NCBI GenBank assembly: GCA_964640195.1
Contig: CAZXIC010000001.1
Location: 62,001 to 126,000 of the forward strand
DNA length: 64,000 bases
Reading direction: 5' to 3'
Origin: CAZXIC01 sp964640195
GTDB taxonomy: Archaea > Iainarchaeota > Iainarchaeia > Iainarchaeales > GCA-2688035
Below the pieces are notes generated by a model. It saw nothing but the letters and a program-made list of their open reading frames with translations, did not search any database and had not been told where the DNA came from. This document shows positions 49,860 to 58,332 of this stretch, piece after piece. Within the stretch, counting starts at the first letter, position 1. Each line of letters opens with the position of its first letter. The translations under genes and the position numbers were made by a program.

Positions 49860-50054
49860 TTATTCTTGGAATATGAACAGCTCGTCAACCGTTGTCTTGA
49901 GAGCCTTGGCCACATCATGCGCAAGCTTAAGCGATGGATTGTACTTTCCCTTCTCAAGGAAGACGATGGTTTCACGCCTGACTCCTGCCTTTTTGGCGAG
50001 GTCTTCCTGCGTGAGGTTATAGCGCGCCCTCAGCTCTTTTATCCTGTTGCGCAT
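49860..50054 (-). CDS. XRE-family HTH regulator, copy B
   Basis: A 64-residue Cro/CI-type HTH, identical to copy A (44984) over its first 57 residues and with a [10 protein letters not shown] end instead of TIDELFIF. Cotranscribed with the membrane protein gene nine bases upstream. It should recognise the same AACATTATGTT sites, present at both loci, so the copies can cross-regulate. Confidence 0.85.
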   Translation of the reverse strand: MRNRIKELRARYNLTQEDLAKKAGVRRETIVFLEKGKYNPSLKLAHDVAKALKTTVDELFIFQE

Positions 50055-50063
50055 TTAAGGCAC

Positions 50064-50480
50064 CTATTCAACCCTGCCCCTGTCCCTGAAGTAAAGGGCA
50101 AGCAGCACGAAAACAATGCCGGGAACAAGTACTACCGGCGCTGTGTAGTGATGTGCCTGCAGCACAATGCCGTATTCCCTCTCAACAAAGGCGCTTGCAA
50201 ACATCGTTCCCACTGCTGTCCAGATTCCTGCAATGAAAGCGTAGTAGCCTGCCTTCTGCGCCGCTCTTTTGCTCAGTTCATCCTCTGCCGGCAGGCCTGC
50301 CTTTATGCTCTTTGCCCTGTCCCAGACAAATTTCATTGAGATGACTGCAAGCAGGACAGCAATCGTCGGGATGAGCAGGTCAGCCAAAGACTCCTTGCCC
50401 GAAAGCAGAATCCACATGGCTGCAGTTACCAGAACAGCTGCTGCAACTATTGCGCCGATAAGCACTTTAAATTTATCCAA
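50064..50480 (-). CDS. DUF2178-like four-helix membrane protein, copy B
   Basis: A 138-residue paralogue of the protein at 45182 with four helices (AIVAAAVLVTAAMWILLSG, LIPTIAVLLAVISMKFVW, AGYYAFIAGIWTAVGTMFA, YTAPVVLVPGIVFVLLALYF). TTG 50480 corresponds to the GTG start of copy A; GAGGTGG is upstream. Conservation across most loops suggests that both copies are functional. Confidence 0.75.
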   Translation of the reverse strand: MDKFKVLIGAIVAAAVLVTAAMWILLSGKESLADLLIPTIAVLLAVISMKFVWDRAKSIKAGLPAEDELSKRAAQKAGYYAFIAGIWTAVGTMFASAFVEREYGIVLQAHHYTAPVVLVPGIVFVLLALYFRDRGRVE

Positions 50481-50507
50481 AAACAACCACCTCTGTTATT
50501 TCATTCA

Positions 50508-50557
50508 AACATTATGTTAGAAAACAATAACATTATGTTATATTTATATAACAAGTT
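50508..50557. promoter_or_regulatory. Three operator sites phased at 21 bp, copy B
   Basis: AACATTATGTT at 50508-50518 and 50529-50539 and AACAAGTT at 50550-50557, spaced 21 bp as in copy A. The surrounding 60 bp are almost identical to 45618-45680, although coding sequences have diverged more. Confidence 0.7.
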
Positions 50558-50641
50558 GTATATAAGGCTTTCGCCACGGTAACTGCGGCAAAAGCAAACA
50601 AATGACGACCCAAGGCACAAAAACCATGCTGCTTATGGTTC

Positions 50642-51448
50642 TTAAACCTCTTCGGCTGCTGGTTGCACTTTTTTGCCTTTTTTCAAACGCCCTGCGGCAG
50701 GGGAGTTATACCACGGGCAGTTGTGATGCCCTTTGCCAGAAGAGTGGAGATACAGCATTGGAACCTCTGCAGCTTCTGCGATTGGCTGTTGTATGGTTGG
50801 GTTGCTGAAGGAAAAAAATATTTGGTTGGGGTTTAATCCACTAATTTTTTGGAGGAAGTATATTTCCACTTCAACGTAGATTCTTGCTATCTCTTCCGAA
50901 CAGATTCCATTTTTAACGAAGTTGGAATGTTTTCTTGCCGCTTCATTGAGTTCCCTGAATGCTGCCTGATTATTTATGACCGTGCTTGTCTTGATTCTGG
51001 AGCCCTTATCCGTGTAATCATTTAAGTTCGCTGTGCCCAACAAATCGCTTAATTTGATTAGGCTGAGGCTTCTTTCTTGGGCTAATGAGGCTAAAACCGA
51101 ATAATATTGCTCGGTTTCCGCAAGACTCCTGCCGTTAACCAGGACGTGATGCACATCGCAGAACAGCAGTGAAACCTGCACTGGCAGCGCATGCTTTCTC
51201 AGTTCGCTTTGCATTTCAGCAATGAAGTCAAGGCTTCTCTTATCTGCTTCATCGCCAGCAATTCCTTCTTTTGAACCGCCCCACAGGCCCATCAACCGAA
51301 GCGGGGCGTTGTTGAGGAGGGATTCTCTTATGCAGCCCTCTATTTCCGCAGGTTTTGTTGGAACCATTCTTGAAAACCGGTTGGATGTTAGGATGCGGTA
51401 AACCTGTTTTGCAGTCCTTGATTGGTTCACGTATTCTGCTATTTCCAT
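50642..51448 (-). CDS. Unrecognised protein family X, copy B
   Basis: A 268-residue paralogue of 43344-44120, about 70 percent identical, with a 15-residue basic C-terminal extension (GRLKKGKKVQPAAEEV). Conserved: [58 protein letters not shown] and HSSGKGHHNCPWYN. Best-conserved blocks hold Asp, His and Cys residues, which suggests an enzyme. I cannot name the family. Divergent from TrmB copy B. Confidence 0.6.
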   Translation of the reverse strand: MEIAEYVNQSRTAKQVYRILTSNRFSRMVPTKPAEIEGCIRESLLNNAPLRLMGLWGGSKEGIAGDEADKRSLDFIAEMQSELRKHALPVQVSLLFCDVHHVLVNGRSLAETEQYYSVLASLAQERSLSLIKLSDLLGTANLNDYTDKGSRIKTSTVINNQAAFRELNEAARKHSNFVKNGICSEEIARIYVEVEIYFLQKISGLNPNQIFFSFSNPTIQQPIAEAAEVPMLYLHSSGKGHHNCPWYNSPAAGRLKKGKKVQPAAEEV

Positions 51449-51480
51449 AATATTTATTGGACAATTGAGGGTATTTTATA

Positions 51481-51505
51481 GTTTGTTGTATAAAAATACA
51501 CAAAC
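51481..51505. promoter_or_regulatory. Probable TrmB operator, copy B
   Basis: GTTTGT and ACAAAC arms flank a TGTATAAAAATAC core between the family X gene and TrmB copy B. The sequence occupies the same place as in copy A and overlaps the TATA box. Confidence 0.55.
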
Positions 51506-51535
51506 TTATATAGAGAAGCTTTCAACAATAATGTT

Positions 51536-52243
51536 ATGGAGATTGACAGATTGACTGCCCTAGGCCTTACAAAACGGGAAGCCCAGACTTATTTGGCACT
51601 GCTAAAACTTGAAGAAGCAAAAGCCGGTGTGGTTGCTGAACATACGAAAGAGGATAGAACGAATGTATACGATTCCCTCAAGAACCTTATAAAGAAAGGG
51701 CTGGTGAGCAAGGTCATGAAAAATAACAGAGCATATTACAGAATTGCCCCTCCTGAAAAATTGAGGGATTATTTGGTAGAGAAAGGAAAAATCCTTAACC
51801 AGATTCTCCCTGAACTAAATACCCTCTACAGCTCTTATGAACCAAAGCCTGTAATAGAGGTGTATGAAGGAAAGGAAGGGATTAAGACTGTCTTCAATGA
51901 CATTTTGAAGGAGGGGAAAGATTTTGTTGGATTTGGGGCAACGGATAGAGCCCACATCTTGTTGCCTGAATTCACCGAAATGTATTTGAAAGATAGAGAA
52001 AGGAAAAATATCAAGGCACGCCAGTTCTATCCCGAGGGCAGTGAAGTCCTTAAATCAAAACTTTCAACATTCAAAACAATCCCAAAAGAGTTTTCAGGCC
52101 CTGCAACTACCTTAATTTACGGGGAAAAAGTCGCGATATTCATGTGGTTCATAGAACCGCCGGTCGTGGTTTTAATCAAAAACAAAGAGGCAGCGCGGGC
52201 GTATAAAAACCAATTCGAGTTCATGTGGAAAATTGTCAAATAG
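51536..52243 (+). CDS. TrmB-family transcriptional regulator, copy B
   Basis: A 235-residue TrmB protein of the same domain layout as copy A: winged helix LGLTKREAQTYLALLKLEEA, then RTNVYDSLKNLIKKGLVSKV, and a C-terminal domain ending GEKVAIFMWFIEPPVVVLIK. The last 60 codons are nearly identical in DNA to copy A. It ends 22 bp from the convergent ABC-2 permease gene. Whether it also regulates that exporter is unknown. Confidence 0.85.
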   Translation: MEIDRLTALGLTKREAQTYLALLKLEEAKAGVVAEHTKEDRTNVYDSLKNLIKKGLVSKVMKNNRAYYRIAPPEKLRDYLVEKGKILNQILPELNTLYSSYEPKPVIEVYEGKEGIKTVFNDILKEGKDFVGFGATDRAHILLPEFTEMYLKDRERKNIKARQFYPEGSEVLKSKLSTFKTIPKEFSGPATTLIYGEKVAIFMWFIEPPVVVLIKNKEAARAYKNQFEFMWKIVK

Positions 52244-52265
52244 AGTTCGCTTGGTTTTTCAGTCC

Positions 52266-54068
52266 TTATTGCTCTTTTTTCAGGAACTTCGAAAGAATCA
52301 GCAATGCTGAGAGCAAAAGCATTGTCAGAATCATGGGCAGGAAATCAATGCAGGGGCGCCCGCGAACCATTACCCCTGAGAGCATTGTTATTGACGCTGA
52401 AAGCGGGTTTATGAATTCCACGAACTGCAGAGTGGCTGGCATCAGCTCGAAAGGGATTATTACCCCGCTTACAAGGAGGGCTGGGATGACCAGGAGCAAG
52501 CAGCCCAGAATCGCGCTTGATTCGTTCTTGAAGAATATTGACAGGAACAAGCCGATGCTCACGAAAAACAGTGCTGAGACTGACAAGACAACAATTATGT
52601 CCGGCAGAGTGCCGGAAATTACCACGCCAAATGCCAGTATTGCAAGTACTGCTATAAGGGCGCATTCAAGCATTGCAAGCAGCACCTGGGCTGAAACCTT
52701 TGCGGTTATCTGGGCAATCCTGCTCGTAGGGCTTGTCTGCAAGCGCAGGTAGACCTTCTGCCCTCTCTCGCTTACAACGGAAAGCAGCGTCAGGAGTATG
52801 GTGGTGAATAACACTACAATAGAAAGGCTTGCGGGCAGCAGCAGCGAAAAAAGGTTAGCATGCGGGAAGATATCGCTAAACCACATCCGCGTGGGCGAAG
52901 CCAGCATCTCCGGAGGATAGGTCTTTATTTCATGCATGCTCGCAAGCAGGTCATCAATGAGGCTTTTTGTTTCGGCAATGTCTCGTTCTACAGCTGCGTC
53001 AAAAGCCTGCCATTCGTCGATAAATTCTTTTAGTTTTCTCAGCCCTGCCTCTATTTTTTGTGGCTCGGCATCTAGTGTTTCTGCCCATTGCTTTGCTGAA
53101 GCAATCTCGGACTTAAAGTGTGGCAGTGGCGTTTGTATATCAATGACCAATAATTCGGTTCTGTTTAGCATATTTTCAAGAGCGCCAAGATTATTTTCTA
53201 TATCAATAAGCCTATTTTTGATACCAATAATGGGCGGCTCTAATTCCCCCAGCAGTCCATATGACAATACGCCTTCCACATCTGTCTTTGCTATTGATAC
53301 CTGCTTCTTGATACTGTACGGCCCCAAAAGGGCATTGGAAATTTCCTGCAGCTGTGTGCGGATGTCGGCTGCATTTGACTCTGTTTCTAATATACTTGTT
53401 TCAATGGCTGCCAGGTTTAGTTTCAGCTTTTGGGCTGAATTGCGGAGCTCGTATATGTCAAATTCATTTATCGCTGGACGTATCTGCTTTATAAACGACC
53501 TTGTTTCCTTAAATCTTTCGCCAAGCAGCTCTATCCTCTGCTGCTGTGTTTGCAGCTTTTGCTCGTTTTTCAGGAAACCACTCCAGATTTCATTGAGCAT
53601 GTCAAGCGTTATTTTTGTGGTAACCCTGTCAATTGCCGATAAAACAAACTGCCTCACAATCATTGATTCAATTACCCTTGAATTGTCGATTAGCGCCTCT
53701 ATCTTGTAAGGGCCACTCTTTTCCGTCCTGAAAATAACAACCCCTGCCTTCAGCTTTCCGGATTCGACATCGTGCTGCAATGAATTCCGGTCGTAATACT
53801 GCATAACAGCCAATGATTCTATTTTCTGCATCTCGCTGATGAAATCTATGCTGGCAAAACCGGCATTGGAATCGCCCGATTGGACCGCTGCCGCTGACTC
53901 TTCTACAATCACTCCAATTGTGATGTCCTGCTTTATCCCGCCGCCATAGACAATGCCGAGGCTTAGGCCGATTATGACAGGGTAGAGGACAACAAGCGCA
54001 AGCGCTATCTTCTGCGACCTCAGCAGCTTGAACTCCTTCACTATCCCGGCGATTACCCCAGAAATCAT
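52266..54068 (-). CDS. ABC-2 type permease with large coiled-coil ectodomain
   Basis: A 600-residue ABC transporter permease. One N-terminal helix (IALALVVLYPVIIGLSLGIV), an extracellular segment of about 330 residues with coiled coils (QLQEISNALLGPYSIKKQVS, DIENNLGALENMLNRTELLV), then five helices (SLSIVVLFTTILLTLLSVVS; LECALIAVLAILAFGVVIS; VVLSVSALFFVSIGLFLSIF and on). The ectodomain resembles YhgE/Pip-type exporters. It overlaps the ATPase stop by four bases (54065-54068), indicating an exporter operon. Substrate unknown. Confidence 0.8.
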   Translation of the reverse strand: MISGVIAGIVKEFKLLRSQKIALALVVLYPVIIGLSLGIVYGGGIKQDITIGVIVEESAAAVQSGDSNAGFASIDFISEMQKIESLAVMQYYDRNSLQHDVESGKLKAGVVIFRTEKSGPYKIEALIDNSRVIESMIVRQFVLSAIDRVTTKITLDMLNEIWSGFLKNEQKLQTQQQRIELLGERFKETRSFIKQIRPAINEFDIYELRNSAQKLKLNLAAIETSILETESNAADIRTQLQEISNALLGPYSIKKQVSIAKTDVEGVLSYGLLGELEPPIIGIKNRLIDIENNLGALENMLNRTELLVIDIQTPLPHFKSEIASAKQWAETLDAEPQKIEAGLRKLKEFIDEWQAFDAAVERDIAETKSLIDDLLASMHEIKTYPPEMLASPTRMWFSDIFPHANLFSLLLPASLSIVVLFTTILLTLLSVVSERGQKVYLRLQTSPTSRIAQITAKVSAQVLLAMLECALIAVLAILAFGVVISGTLPDIIVVLSVSALFFVSIGLFLSIFFKNESSAILGCLLLVIPALLVSGVIIPFELMPATLQFVEFINPLSASITMLSGVMVRGRPCIDFLPMILTMLLLSALLILSKFLKKEQ

Positions 54069-55055
54069 TCCTTCAGCTCGCTTCCGGTTAGGTTGATGAA
54101 AACCTGCTCAAGGCTCGGTTCTTTTATGTTGGATTTCACGGTGTTGAAGCCTTTTTGCCTGAAAAAACCAATTATTTTGTCTGATGCCCCCAAAACATCT
54201 TCTCCTGCTGCAGAAACAACCAGGCTGTTTGCCTTCGCAAGCACAACCTTCACGCCGCCCACTTTAGGCATCTTATTCACGATTTCTTTGCTAATCTCCC
54301 TGTCAAGCACAATAACAATTGTCTTGCCGCCGCCGAATTTGCGGATAAGCTCGCTTGCCGTGCCAATTGCCGTGATAGCACCATTGTACAGCATACAAAT
54401 TCTGTTACACAGGGCTTGTGCCTCCTCCATGTAGTGTGTTGTGAGGACAATCGTCATCCCGCCTGCATTAAGCTGCCTTATCTTCTCCCAGATTTTGGCG
54501 CGCATCTTCGGGTCAAGGCCAGCTGTAACCTCATCCAAGAAAAGCAGTTTCGGCGACCACAGCAGTGACAAGCACATGTTCAGCAATCTCTTGTAGCCGC
54601 CAGAAAGCAAACCAGCCCTTTTGTTCCTATAGCCTGCAAGACCAAGCTGGTTGATAAGATTGTTTACTGTCTTCCGCAGCTCCGTGCCCTTGAGGCCAAC
54701 GCTGGCGCCAAAAAAAAAGCAAATTGTCCAGAACCGAGAAGCTGTGGTAGAAAGCGAAATCTTGGGGCACCAAAGCAATGCCTTTCCTGACACCCTTGCC
54801 TTGGCCGCCGCTGAAAAATGAAATGCTGCCGCTGTCCTGCTTCTGCATGCCACAGAGGATATTCAGCAAGGTGCTCTTTCCTGCGCCATTTGGCCCGAGC
54901 AGGCCGAAAACCTCCCCCTGCGCAACCCTCAGGCTCACATTTTGCAGAACCTTTGTGCTGCCGAAACTCTTTGAAACATTCTCCACAATTACTGCGTCTG
55001 CCGCAGCAGGCGCTTTTTTTATCCGCGAAGAAGGTTTGGTTGCGGCTGGTTTCAT
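54065..55055 (-). CDS. ABC transporter ATPase, frame interrupted at a T9 run
   Basis: Encoded in two frames. The first, from ATG 55055, has Walker A GLLGPNGAGKSTLLNILCG and the Q-loop (ALVPQDFAFYHSF); the second holds the signature LLSGGYKRLLNMCLSLLWSP, Walker B KLLFLDEVTAGLDPKM and the H-loop IVLTTHYMEEA. The switch falls at nine T on the minus strand (54710-54718). With eight T the reading continues as LDNLLFFGASVGLKGTELRK, a normal ABC sequence of about 330 residues. So a homopolymer error, phase variation or slippage is responsible; signature LSGGY is slightly non-standard. Confidence 0.8.
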
Positions 55056-55235
55056 ACAATACGTTACACTGCATCTCTATTAAAAAATACTTTTTGCTGG
55101 AAAGCCCTGCCTTTGAATGTTTGAAAACCAAATTCCGGCAACCGCAGGCAGTGGCATAGCCCTGTAACCTGCCACCGACACCATTTTTAAAGCTTTTGAA
55201 ACCCAATTGGAACAAATAATGCAGGGAGTGATAAA

Positions 55236-55352
55236 ATGAAATTGAGATTCCAGGAAGAAGGCGGAGAAGGAGAAGCTCCGGAGGAAGAGGAAGGAACAGA
55301 GGAAGAGACTCCGACAGAAGGCGGAGAAGGCGAAGGGGAATCAGCAGAATAA
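55236..55352 (+). CDS. Acidic micropeptide
   Basis: A 38-residue open frame with ribosome site GGAGTGAT five bases before the ATG and a TATA-like ATTTTTAAAG 55 bp upstream. Composition: after MKLRFQ, over half of the residues are Glu, with Gly, Pro and Thr between them and no hydrophobic core (EEGGEGEAPEEEEGTEEE). A T-run (CTTTTTTTCTTCC) follows the stop and may terminate it. The signals support expression; a charge-mimic or regulatory role is guesswork. Confidence 0.5.
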   Translation: MKLRFQEEGGEGEAPEEEEGTEEETPTEGGEGEGESAE

Positions 55353-55501
55353 ATCAAACGCTTTTTTTCTTCCTCTAAACAGGGGCGTTTTCAGTTGGCA
55401 ACGCCCGTTTAACTTTTTTGTTTACATTTAATTGGCAATCCAGGCAGGAACTGCTTCTGCAATGCAGGCCTTTTTTGGCGCCTGAAGTGGCTAAAAAGCG
55501 G

Positions 55502-56197
55502 CTATTCTTTTAATGTTTCAACCACAAGCCCTTTGTCGCTTATCTTCACAGGGTGCAGCTCCTCGCTGTGCGCTGTTCCCCTCATCTTTACAACGCTCAG
55601 GACCCTTTCAAACGTTACTGCTTTCCTTAAGCGACCCATCAGGATAAGCCCGTCAAACAGGAAGTCCTCCGGGCTGAATTCAACATTGTCAAAGTCTGTT
55701 CTGCGCTTCTCTGCCGTAACAAGCAGCGTCACGTTCTCCCTTGTAAGCATTTCAACAAAGTTAAGCACTTTCAGCCTGAAATCCTTCAAATCAGAGGCAA
55801 GGTATTCAAACGGGGTTATTGAATCAATCGCCACCCTTGTGACCTCTGCCCTTTTCACATGCTTCACCAGCTCGTCTGGAGCCATTTCCCCGCCCTTGGA
55901 AATAGGGACTTTCATCAGCGTAACCAGGCCGTCCTTTTCAAACTGCTCCAGGGGCATGCCCAGCGACCTTGCGATTTCCCTCACCTTTTCAACGCTCTGC
56001 TCTGACGTAACAAACACACCTGACTCACCGTAAACCCTCGCACCATTGTAGATGAACTGCAGGGCGAGGATGCTCTTGCCTGCGCCTGGCTCGCCTGTTA
56101 CGATAACGCTGCTTCTTCTCCTGAATCCTTTTATGGCGAACGCCTCATCCAAGCCAGGGGTGCCTGTCTTTATTGTGTTTTCTTCTGCCTGCGCCAT
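55502..56197 (-). CDS. KaiC/RAD55-family ATPase
   Basis: A 231-residue RecA-superfamily protein. Walker A GEPGAGKSILALQFIYNGA at residues 35-53, a catalytic Glu in VFVTSEQSVEKV, Walker B RVAIDSITPFEYLASD, and LLVTAEKRRTDFDNVEFSPE toward the end. A single KaiC domain without C-terminal phosphorylation extension; homologues are often signalling ATPases linked to motility or stress. No partner gene is obvious. Confidence 0.85.
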   Translation of the reverse strand: MAQAEENTIKTGTPGLDEAFAIKGFRRRSSVIVTGEPGAGKSILALQFIYNGARVYGESGVFVTSEQSVEKVREIARSLGMPLEQFEKDGLVTLMKVPISKGGEMAPDELVKHVKRAEVTRVAIDSITPFEYLASDLKDFRLKVLNFVEMLTRENVTLLVTAEKRRTDFDNVEFSPEDFLFDGLILMGRLRKAVTFERVLSVVKMRGTAHSEELHPVKISDKGLVVETLKE

Positions 56198-56341
56198 GCC
56201 TGAAAACCACTAAATAAAATAGTTAATCTGCTATTTAATTATTTATGCTGCAGGGTAGCAGGGGTTTTTTGGAAGAATTGGGGTGGCTGCTTATGCTGGA
56301 AACAATTGAACGCTTTTTGGGGGAAAAGAGGCTGCTTGCTT

Positions 56342-56944
56342 ATGCTAGAAAACGTTAAGCGTTTTTTGGAGGAACAGGAATTGCGCTTGGTCAAAAAAAT
56401 TGCAAGGGGATGGAGCAGCGAAATCTTTCTGGCGGAAAACAGCAAGGGAAAAAAATTCATCCTGAAGGCGGAAAGGGAAAAATCAACGCGGTTCAAAATG
56501 GCGGAAAGGGAAGCGGAAAACCTGCGGAAAGCAAACAGTGCAGGCATCGGCCCAAAACTTGCCGGGTTTGATTTGGAGAAAAGGATAATTTTAATGGAAG
56601 CGATTGCCGGGCAAACGTTTTCCGAATGGCTCTTCGGAGGAAAGCCGGGGAAAAAGGAACTGCTCTTGGTTACAAGGGAATTAATGCGCCAGGCAAAAAA
56701 GCTGGATGAGATTGGATTGGACCACGGGCAGCTTGCCGGAAAAGGGAAAAACATTTTGGTGCAACGCAGCAAGCCGGTGATAATTGACTTTGAGAAGGCA
56801 AGCAGCAACAGAAAATGCCACAACCTTTCAACAATTGAGGGCTTTTTATTCAAAAACCCCCGCAGTGCGATTGCGGCAAAGGTCAGGGAAACCCTCGGCT
56901 TGCAGCCTGCACTCAAAGCCGAGAGCCAAAATTTAAATAGATGA
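56342..56944 (+). CDS. RIO/Bud32-like protein kinase
   Basis: A 200-residue atypical kinase. The ATP-binding part reads KKIARGWSSEIFLAENSKGK with Lys in KFILKAER; the catalytic loop is DHGQLAGKGKNILV (His-Gly, with Gln-Leu in place of the usual DLxxxN) and the metal-binding DFE is in VIIDFEKAS. It is COG2112-like. ATG 56342 is used. Its first 12 codons are imperfectly duplicated just upstream from 56293 (MLETIERFLGE against MLENVKRFLEE), a separate short frame. Confidence 0.75.
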   Translation: MLENVKRFLEEQELRLVKKIARGWSSEIFLAENSKGKKFILKAEREKSTRFKMAEREAENLRKANSAGIGPKLAGFDLEKRIILMEAIAGQTFSEWLFGGKPGKKELLLVTRELMRQAKKLDEIGLDHGQLAGKGKNILVQRSKPVIIDFEKASSNRKCHNLSTIEGFLFKNPRSAIAAKVRETLGLQPALKAESQNLNR

Positions 56945-56974
56945 CTGTAGACAGGTATCTATGAGGATGGGGCT

Positions 56975-57259
56975 ATGGATAAAATGACTAGGGAGAAAAT
57001 GCTTAAGAGCATGTTACAAAAGTATGCAAAAGATGGACATATAGGAAATTTCAGCCCAGAGCAATTGGGTCTTGTTCAAGCAGGGAAGCTCTATAACAAG
57101 GGCAAAAGAACATTGAATGTTTCAAAACTCTCCGAGCTTCTAGCAGCTGAAACGGCTGAAGTAGCAGCAGTTAAAAAAAAGAAAAAACAGCGGGTAAGAG
57201 GCAAAAGAAGAAAAAAACTACAGCGAAGAAGAAGTTTTAGACCCAAGCTGCGGCTATAG
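56975..57259 (+). CDS. Small basic protein with Lys/Arg-rich tail
   Basis: A 94-residue protein: MDKMTREKMLKSMLQKYAKD, a helical middle (LSELLAAETAEVAAV) and a Lys/Arg-rich tail. If one A is added in the AAAAAAAA run at 57174-57181, the tail becomes KKKTAGKRQKKKKTTAKKKF, an H1-like sequence that ends at a nearby TAG; in the present frame it is RGKRRKKLQRRRS. The tail suggests nucleic acid binding in either case. No family recognised. Confidence 0.5.
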   Translation: MDKMTREKMLKSMLQKYAKDGHIGNFSPEQLGLVQAGKLYNKGKRTLNVSKLSELLAAETAEVAAVKKKKKQRVRGKRRKKLQRRRSFRPKLRL

Positions 57260-57307
57260 AAAGGTTCTGTTTCTAGAAATCTGAAGCCCAAACAAAAAAA
57301 AGAAGCA

Positions 57308-57718
57308 CTACTTCCTGAATTTCCTGTCAACCTCGTTGATTAGGACATCGCAGGCTGCCTTGATTGACTCAAGCTGCGTTATGATGCGCTCTTTTTCCTT
57401 TTCAATGTCCTGCACTGTTTCATATGGCTCAACTGCCTCGCGCAGCATGCCTCCATCAACGTAAGCATAGGGGTGCGAGTCCATTTTATTTGCAATCCTT
57501 TGCACCATTTTCCCAAGCCACAGGTTCATTTCGTCCTTTACCTGGCCCTTGATTTGCTTCCCCTGCCTCAAATGCTTTCTCAGCATGTTCACAATCGTTG
57601 CCCTCGGGAATGGCAGCTTTTCCTCAGGAATCTCGCTCTCCTCTTCCTCTTCAGGCCCCTCTTCTTCAGCTTCACCCTTCTCTGCAGCAGCAGCTTCTTT
57701 CTTCTTTGCTTTTACCAT
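57308..57718 (-). CDS. Histone-fold-like protein with acidic N-terminus
   Basis: A 136-residue protein. Residues 1-32 are a Lys/Ala then Glu-rich tail (EGPEEEEESEIPEEK). The core LPFPRATIVNMLRKHLRQGK, VKDEMNLWLGKMVQRIANKM, YAYVDGGMLREAVEPYE has the helix-strand-long helix-strand-helix layout of a histone fold, with the FP..TI start found in many histones. A C-terminal helical extension (IEKEKERIITQLESIKAACD) follows. GAGGGTGGT precedes the ATG. Call is by pattern and could be wrong. Confidence 0.55.
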   Translation of the reverse strand: MVKAKKKEAAAAEKGEAEEEGPEEEEESEIPEEKLPFPRATIVNMLRKHLRQGKQIKGQVKDEMNLWLGKMVQRIANKMDSHPYAYVDGGMLREAVEPYETVQDIEKEKERIITQLESIKAACDVLINEVDRKFRK

Positions 57719-57876
57719 AACACAACCACCCTCACGATTTTTTAAAACAAGGCACTAAAATTAAGCACATAATTTGGGAAACATTCAAATTTTAAAGGCT
57801 TGCTACGAAGAATCAGGGGTGCTTCTTTTTGCCCATAAGGTACCTTGGCCAGAATTTAGCAGCCATTTTAGTCATC

Positions 57877-57911
57877 CCCCAGAAGCTGAACTTATCCGCC
57901 AGTTTCTGGGG
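57877..57911. other. Strong hairpin in a 293-bp gene-free stretch
   Basis: CCCCAGAAGCTG and CAGTTTCTGGGG form an 11-bp stem with one mismatch and an 11-nt loop in the stretch 57719-58011. The interval otherwise has no supported gene. It might be a small RNA, a terminator of the antitoxin operon read leftwards, or a protein site. Confidence 0.35.
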
Positions 57912-58011
57912 TTTTATTGGGCGCATAATAAAATACTCTCTGCAGGAATTAATAAGCTTTTCTTTTCGCACGGGCGTCGCGAATATCTAAATTTGCAAAG
58001 TAGCCTAATCG

Positions 58012-58329
58012 TCACACCTTGCTTGCCCTTATGAGAACTTCTCCATTATGCTCTTCAACGAACACTTTCTCCTTCTCCTTTAAATGCAGTTTCTTTGCTA
58101 TCTTTGCAGGAATTATTGCGGCAAGGCTGTTCCCTACTTTAACAAGCCTTCTTTCCTCGGCCTTGGCTTTCTGCATTGCCTCAATCTTTTCCATTATTTC
58201 CTGCGAATACCAGACTTTGTTGCACTTGCTGCATCTAAAAGCCTCCACCTTTATGCCCGGCTCCACTTCATCCAAAACCTTGCGAAGCTTTCCTTTCTCG
58301 CAATTCGGGCATTTTTCTCCTTCCAACAT
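58012..58329 (-). CDS. Zinc-ribbon plus AbrB antitoxin
   Basis: A 105-residue protein: CPNCEKGKLRKVLDE and FRCSKCNKVWYSQEI form a YgiT/MqsA-type zinc ribbon, and LVKVGNSLAAIIPAKIAKKL, then LKEKEKVFVEEHNGEV is an AbrB/SpoVT domain. Same architecture as 48677-49012. It lies three bases downstream of a small toxin-like gene, so the pair is a toxin-first operon, as for mqsRA. Confidence 0.75.
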   Translation of the reverse strand: MLEGEKCPNCEKGKLRKVLDEVEPGIKVEAFRCSKCNKVWYSQEIMEKIEAMQKAKAEERRLVKVGNSLAAIIPAKIAKKLHLKEKEKVFVEEHNGEVLIRASKV

Positions 58330-58332
58330 ATT

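Noticed and set aside
52936..53709. 257-codon open frame on the plus strand inside the ABC-2 permease gene
   Set aside because: It is antisense to a well-supported gene in a coiled-coil region, is Ser-rich without domains, and has no ribosome site.
56239..56916. 225-codon open frame opposite the RIO/Bud32-like kinase
   Set aside because: Shadow of the kinase gene; low-complexity Phe/Ser composition and no signals.
57774..58034. 86-codon open frame in the gene-free stretch
   Set aside because: No ATG start, no ribosome site, and no family; part of it is the hairpin at 57877.
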